Source of the DNA: an uncultured Pseudomonadota bacterium
GTDB taxonomy: Bacteria > Pseudomonadota > Gammaproteobacteria > Steroidobacterales > Steroidobacteraceae
Direction: 5' to 3'
NCBI GenBank assembly: GCA_937920275.1
Contig: CALGVD010000026.1
Coordinates: forward strand, 1 to 34,709
Length of the DNA: 34,709 bases
Positions 32,227 through 34,709 of the stretch are shown here, one piece after another. The notes beneath the pieces were generated by a model. The model had not been told where the DNA came from. It saw nothing but the letters and a program-made list of their open reading frames with translations, and did no database searches. The first letter of the stretch is position 1; each line of letters starts with the position of its first letter. The position numbers were made by a program, and so were the translations under genes.

Positions 32227-32763
32227 ATGATCGAACACAGCATCCGCACGATACCGGACTATCCGAAGCCCGGCATCCAGTTCCGCGACATCACCACGCT
32301 GCTCGGCGATCCGCTCGCCTATGCGGCGGCGGTGGAGGCCTTGGTGGCACCGTACGCCGCCGCACCGGCCTCCGCGCGGATCGCCAAAGTCGCCGGCATC
32401 GAGGCGCGCGGCTTCATCTTGGGCGGTGCCGTCGCCCATCGCCTCGGCGCGGGCTTCGTGCCGGTGCGAAAGAAGGGCAAGCTGCCACACGAGACCGTGC
32501 GCGTCGCCTACGCGCTCGAATACGGGACCGACGAGATCGAGGTGCACCGTGATGCTGTGGCACCGGGCGAGCGGGTACTCCTGATCGACGACCTGATCGC
32601 CACGGGCGGGACGGCCGTGGCAGCACTGGAACTGCTGCGTGCCATCGGCGCTGAGGTGGTCGCCGCGGCCTTCGTCATCGACCTGCCGGACCTCGGCGGC
32701 GCGGCGCGGCTGCGCGCGATGGGCCTGCCGGTGCAGACACTGGTGGCTTTCCCCGGTCACTAG
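32227..32763 (+). CDS. apt: Adenine phosphoribosyltransferase
   Basis: A 178-residue type I phosphoribosyltransferase. The PRPP-binding loop is [16 protein letters not shown], preceded by the family blocks [16 protein letters not shown] and [15 protein letters not shown]. It makes AMP from adenine and PRPP in purine salvage. Length and motifs are normal. It is divergent from the periplasmic phosphatase; TAAAGT (32213-32218) is a weak -10 candidate, and no strong ribosome-binding site is visible. Confidence 0.96.
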   Translation: MIEHSIRTIPDYPKPGIQFRDITTLLGDPLAYAAAVEALVAPYAAAPASARIAKVAGIEARGFILGGAVAHRLGAGFVPVRKKGKLPHETVRVAYALEYGTDEIEVHRDAVAPGERVLLIDDLIATGGTAVAALELLRAIGAEVVAAAFVIDLPDLGGAARLRAMGLPVQTLVAFPGH

Positions 32764-32828
32764 CGGGGCATCCCCCGTCAGTTTCGCGGTATTCTGGAAG
32801 TGCTCCACCCCAACGGGAGATCGCCGAC

Positions 32829-33449
32829 ATGACGCACCGCCACCTCACGCTCACCCCCGCCCTCGCGCTCGCGCTCGCGCTCGCCCTCGCTGCGGCCTCG
32901 CTGCTGGCGGCGTGCGGCAGATCCACCCCGGAAGCAGCGCCGGCTCCCGTCGCCTTCGACAAGACGCTCACCTTGAACGGCATCACCTTCCGGGTGAGCG
33001 CGCCGAACGCGTCCTCCGTGGGCCCGGTCAGCATCGTGCCCTCGGGTCTGACGGTGACGAACGACACGATCACCCAAGAAGTCGATGGCACGGTCGTCGG
33101 TGCCGAGATCGCCGATCTCGATGTGAACGGCTGGCCGGAACTCTATGTGTTCACGCGTTCGGCCGGCAGCGGCTCCTACGGCTCGGTCATCGGCCAGGCC
33201 GTCAATGAGGGCAAGTCGCTGAGCGCGATCTTCCTGCCCGACATCACCGAGGACGCGACGCTCGCCGAGGGGTACATGGGTCGTGACGAGTTCGCGGTGG
33301 TGGAGAATTCTTTGGTCCGGCGCTTCCCCATCTATGCTGCGGGCGATATCAATGCGGCGCCCTCAGGGAAAACCCGCCAAGTGAAGTACACCTTGGCGGC
33401 GGGAGAGGCGGGCTGGCTGTTGCGGACGGGCGATGTCTCGGAGTACTGA
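32829..33449 (+). CDS. Lipoprotein resembling PliI-type lysozyme inhibitors
   Basis: A 206-residue protein with a lipoprotein signal of repeated Leu-Ala (LTPALALALALALAAASLLAAC), Cys29 being the lipidated residue. The mature part has IADLDVNGWPELYVFTRSAG followed by GSGSY, a pattern I associate with the PliI family of periplasmic inhibitors of invertebrate-type lysozyme, whose SAGSGxY loop enters the enzyme's active site. It then has GYMGRDEF and RFPIY...DINAAPSGKTR blocks that recur in uncharacterised relatives. The assignment is by motif only. ATG 32829 has GGGAG upstream. The gamma-glutamyltransferase-like gene begins eight bases after its stop and is probably cotranscribed. Confidence 0.7.
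   Translation: MTHRHLTLTPALALALALALAAASLLAACGRSTPEAAPAPVAFDKTLTLNGITFRVSAPNASSVGPVSIVPSGLTVTNDTITQEVDGTVVGAEIADLDVNGWPELYVFTRSAGSGSYGSVIGQAVNEGKSLSAIFLPDITEDATLAEGYMGRDEFAVVENSLVRRFPIYAAGDINAAPSGKTRQVKYTLAAGEAGWLLRTGDVSEY
32862..32897. repeat. 6-bp tandem repeat in the lipoprotein signal sequence
   Basis: CTCGCG is repeated three times exactly from 32862 and continues with CTCGCC and CTCGCT variants. It encodes the Leu-Ala run of the signal peptide; slippage would change the hydrophobic core by two residues at a time and keep the frame. Confidence 0.85.
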
Positions 33450-33457
33450 GATCCGCA

Positions 33458-34709
33458 TGCGCGCCTGTCTGCTCGTGAGCTGGGCAAGCCTCGCGGCCCT
33501 GCTCGCCGCCGGCCCAGTGCCCGCGCAAGAGCGCACCGAGAAGCCACCGCTGCACGGGCAGGAATGGATGGCGATCACCGGCAAGCCGCTGGGTGCGACC
33601 GCCGGGGCGAAGATGTTCGAGCGCGGCGGCAACGCGGTCGATGCCGCCTGCGCGATGATCGCGGCCACTGCCACGATGTGGGACACGCTGCACTGGGGCG
33701 GCGAAACACAGGCGCTGATCTGGCATCCGGTCGAAAAGCGCGTGATCGCGATCAACGCGCTGGGCGTCGCGCCGAGCGGCGCCACGGTCGAGTTCTTCCG
33801 AAGCCGCGGCATGCCCTACCCGCCCGAGCACGGCCCCTTGGCCGCCGTGACCCCCGGCACACCGGGCGGGATCCTCGTGATGCTCGCCGAGTACGGCAAG
33901 CTCTCGCTGGCGGAGGTGCTCGCGCCCGCGATCACGCTCGCCGACGGCTATCCCATCGAAGCACAGACCGCCGACGCTATCGAACGTAACAAAGCCAAGA
34001 TCAAAGAATGGTCGGACAGCGCGCGCGTGATGCTGCCGCACCGGAATGAGCCAGGGCCGAGCGGTCGGGAAGCCCCGCGCGCCGGCGAGATCTTCCGCCA
34101 ACCCGAACTCGCAGCGACGCTCCGGCGGCTCGTCGAAGCCGAGCAACGCGCCCTCAAGCGCGGCGCTTCGCGCAAGCAGGCGATCATGGCGGCCTACGAG
34201 CGCTTCTACCGAGGCGATATCGCCGTCGAGTTCGCCGGCGCTGTACAGACGGCGGGTGGCCTCATCACCCGCGAAGACCTCGCAGGCTGGCAGGTGAAGA
34301 TCGAGGCCTCCCGCAGCGTCTCCTACCGCGGCGTGGAGGTGCACAAGCTCGACACTTGGGTACAAGGCCCGGTGATGCTGCAGGCGCTCAACATCCTCGA
34401 GCAGTTCGACCTGAAGTCGATGGGCTACAACTCGGCGCGGTACCTGCACACGCTCTATCAGGCCATGAACCTGTCGTTCGCAGACCGGGATTTCTATTAC
34501 GGCGATCCCGCATTCCCGCCCGAGGAACCGATCGCCGGCCTGCTCTCCAAAGATTACGCCAGAGCGCGTGCCGTGCTCATCGGCGAGCGCAATGACCCGC
34601 GCATGGGCCCGGGCGACCCCTATCCCTTCCAGGGCGGCGTCAACCCTTATGCCGACCTGCTGCGTGCCTGGCCGCCCGCGCCGGCACCCACCTCCCCCGC
34701 GCCCACCGG
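33458..34709 (+). CDS. Gamma-glutamyltransferase-like protein (partial, cut by window end)
   Basis: An open frame of 417 codons from ATG 33458 to the window edge, without a stop. A signal peptide (about 1-24, ending VPAQ) is followed by the large-subunit pattern of the Ntn-hydrolase GGT family: GATAGAKMFERGGNAVDAAC (about residues 46-65), then HGPLAAVTPGTPGGILVM and a late segment LNLSFADRDFYYGDP-like (SFADRDFYYGDP). The autocleavage threonine lies beyond the edge. Where classical GGTs have the DFRE-type block with the arginine that binds the gamma-glutamyl carboxylate, this protein reads AINALGVAP. The common GIGGGGF region is also changed (LHWGGETQ). It is therefore a GGT-superfamily hydrolase, perhaps not a true glutathione hydrolase. 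Confidence 0.88.

Noticed and set aside
33349-34449. 366-codon minus-strand open frame at the right edge
   Set aside because: It is antisense to the GGT-like gene, whose frame shows a signal peptide and family motifs.
1-34709. CRISPR, insertion sequence, prophage or defence system
   Set aside because: No regular spacer-repeat array, transposase, integrase, phage structural or defence-type gene was recognised on either strand.

Overview
The window is GC-rich (roughly two thirds G+C) and densely coding, with short intergenic gaps and genes on both strands. Two large TonB-dependent receptors, lipoprotein and Tat-type signals, and a birA - SPOR-domain gene - tRNA-Thr(UGU) block point to a Gram-negative proteobacterium. 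That block is typical of gammaproteobacteria; a Steroidobacterales/Nevskiales/Xanthomonadales-like lineage would fit, but this is inference from gene order and content, not from a marker-gene comparison. No integrase, transposase, CRISPR array, phage gene or rRNA was seen, and no gene-free stretch exceeds about 170 bases.

Region 1 (about 1-19.4 kb) looks like a catabolic cluster for a carboxylic-acid-type substrate that is activated to a CoA ester. It holds three different adenylate-forming acyl-CoA ligases, three short-chain dehydrogenases (SDRs), three small NTF2/SnoaL-like proteins, a hotdog thioesterase, a thiolase, a DUF1295 steroid-reductase-like membrane protein, a single-subunit molybdopterin oxidoreductase, an outer-membrane TonB-dependent receptor, an MFS exporter/importer and an unusual tandem HxlR-type regulator. 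Each ligase sits beside an NTF2-like gene. The promoter regions of the thioesterase and of the receptor share a 32-bp element (25/32 identical), which suggests one regulon. The substrate is not known; steroid, terpenoid or lignin-type aromatic acids are all compatible. The cluster lacks acyl-CoA dehydrogenase and enoyl-CoA hydratase genes and may continue to the left of the window.

Region 2 (about 19.4-23.3 kb, minus strand) is a housekeeping block: plsY, birA, a SPOR-domain protein and an APC amino-acid transporter, chained by close or 4-base overlapping junctions, ending in tRNA-Thr(UGU). The coaX gene that often lies after birA is absent, and the tRNA-Tyr/Gly/Thr/tuf genes that usually follow this tRNA are replaced by the catabolic cluster, so the tRNA marks a synteny break.

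Region 3 (about 23.3-34.7 kb) is rich in nucleic-acid and nucleoside salvage functions. It has a 2-oxoglutarate/Fe(II) oxygenase translationally coupled to a CNT nucleoside transporter and followed by thymidine kinase (tdk), an Oar-like TonB-dependent receptor, a secreted endonuclease/exonuclease/phosphatase-family enzyme, an e(P4)-type acid phosphatase lipoprotein and adenine phosphoribosyltransferase (apt). At the right edge are a PliI-like lipoprotein and a gamma-glutamyltransferase-like gene that runs out of the window. Several genes in regions 2 and 3 carry in-frame 6- or 12-bp tandem repeats.
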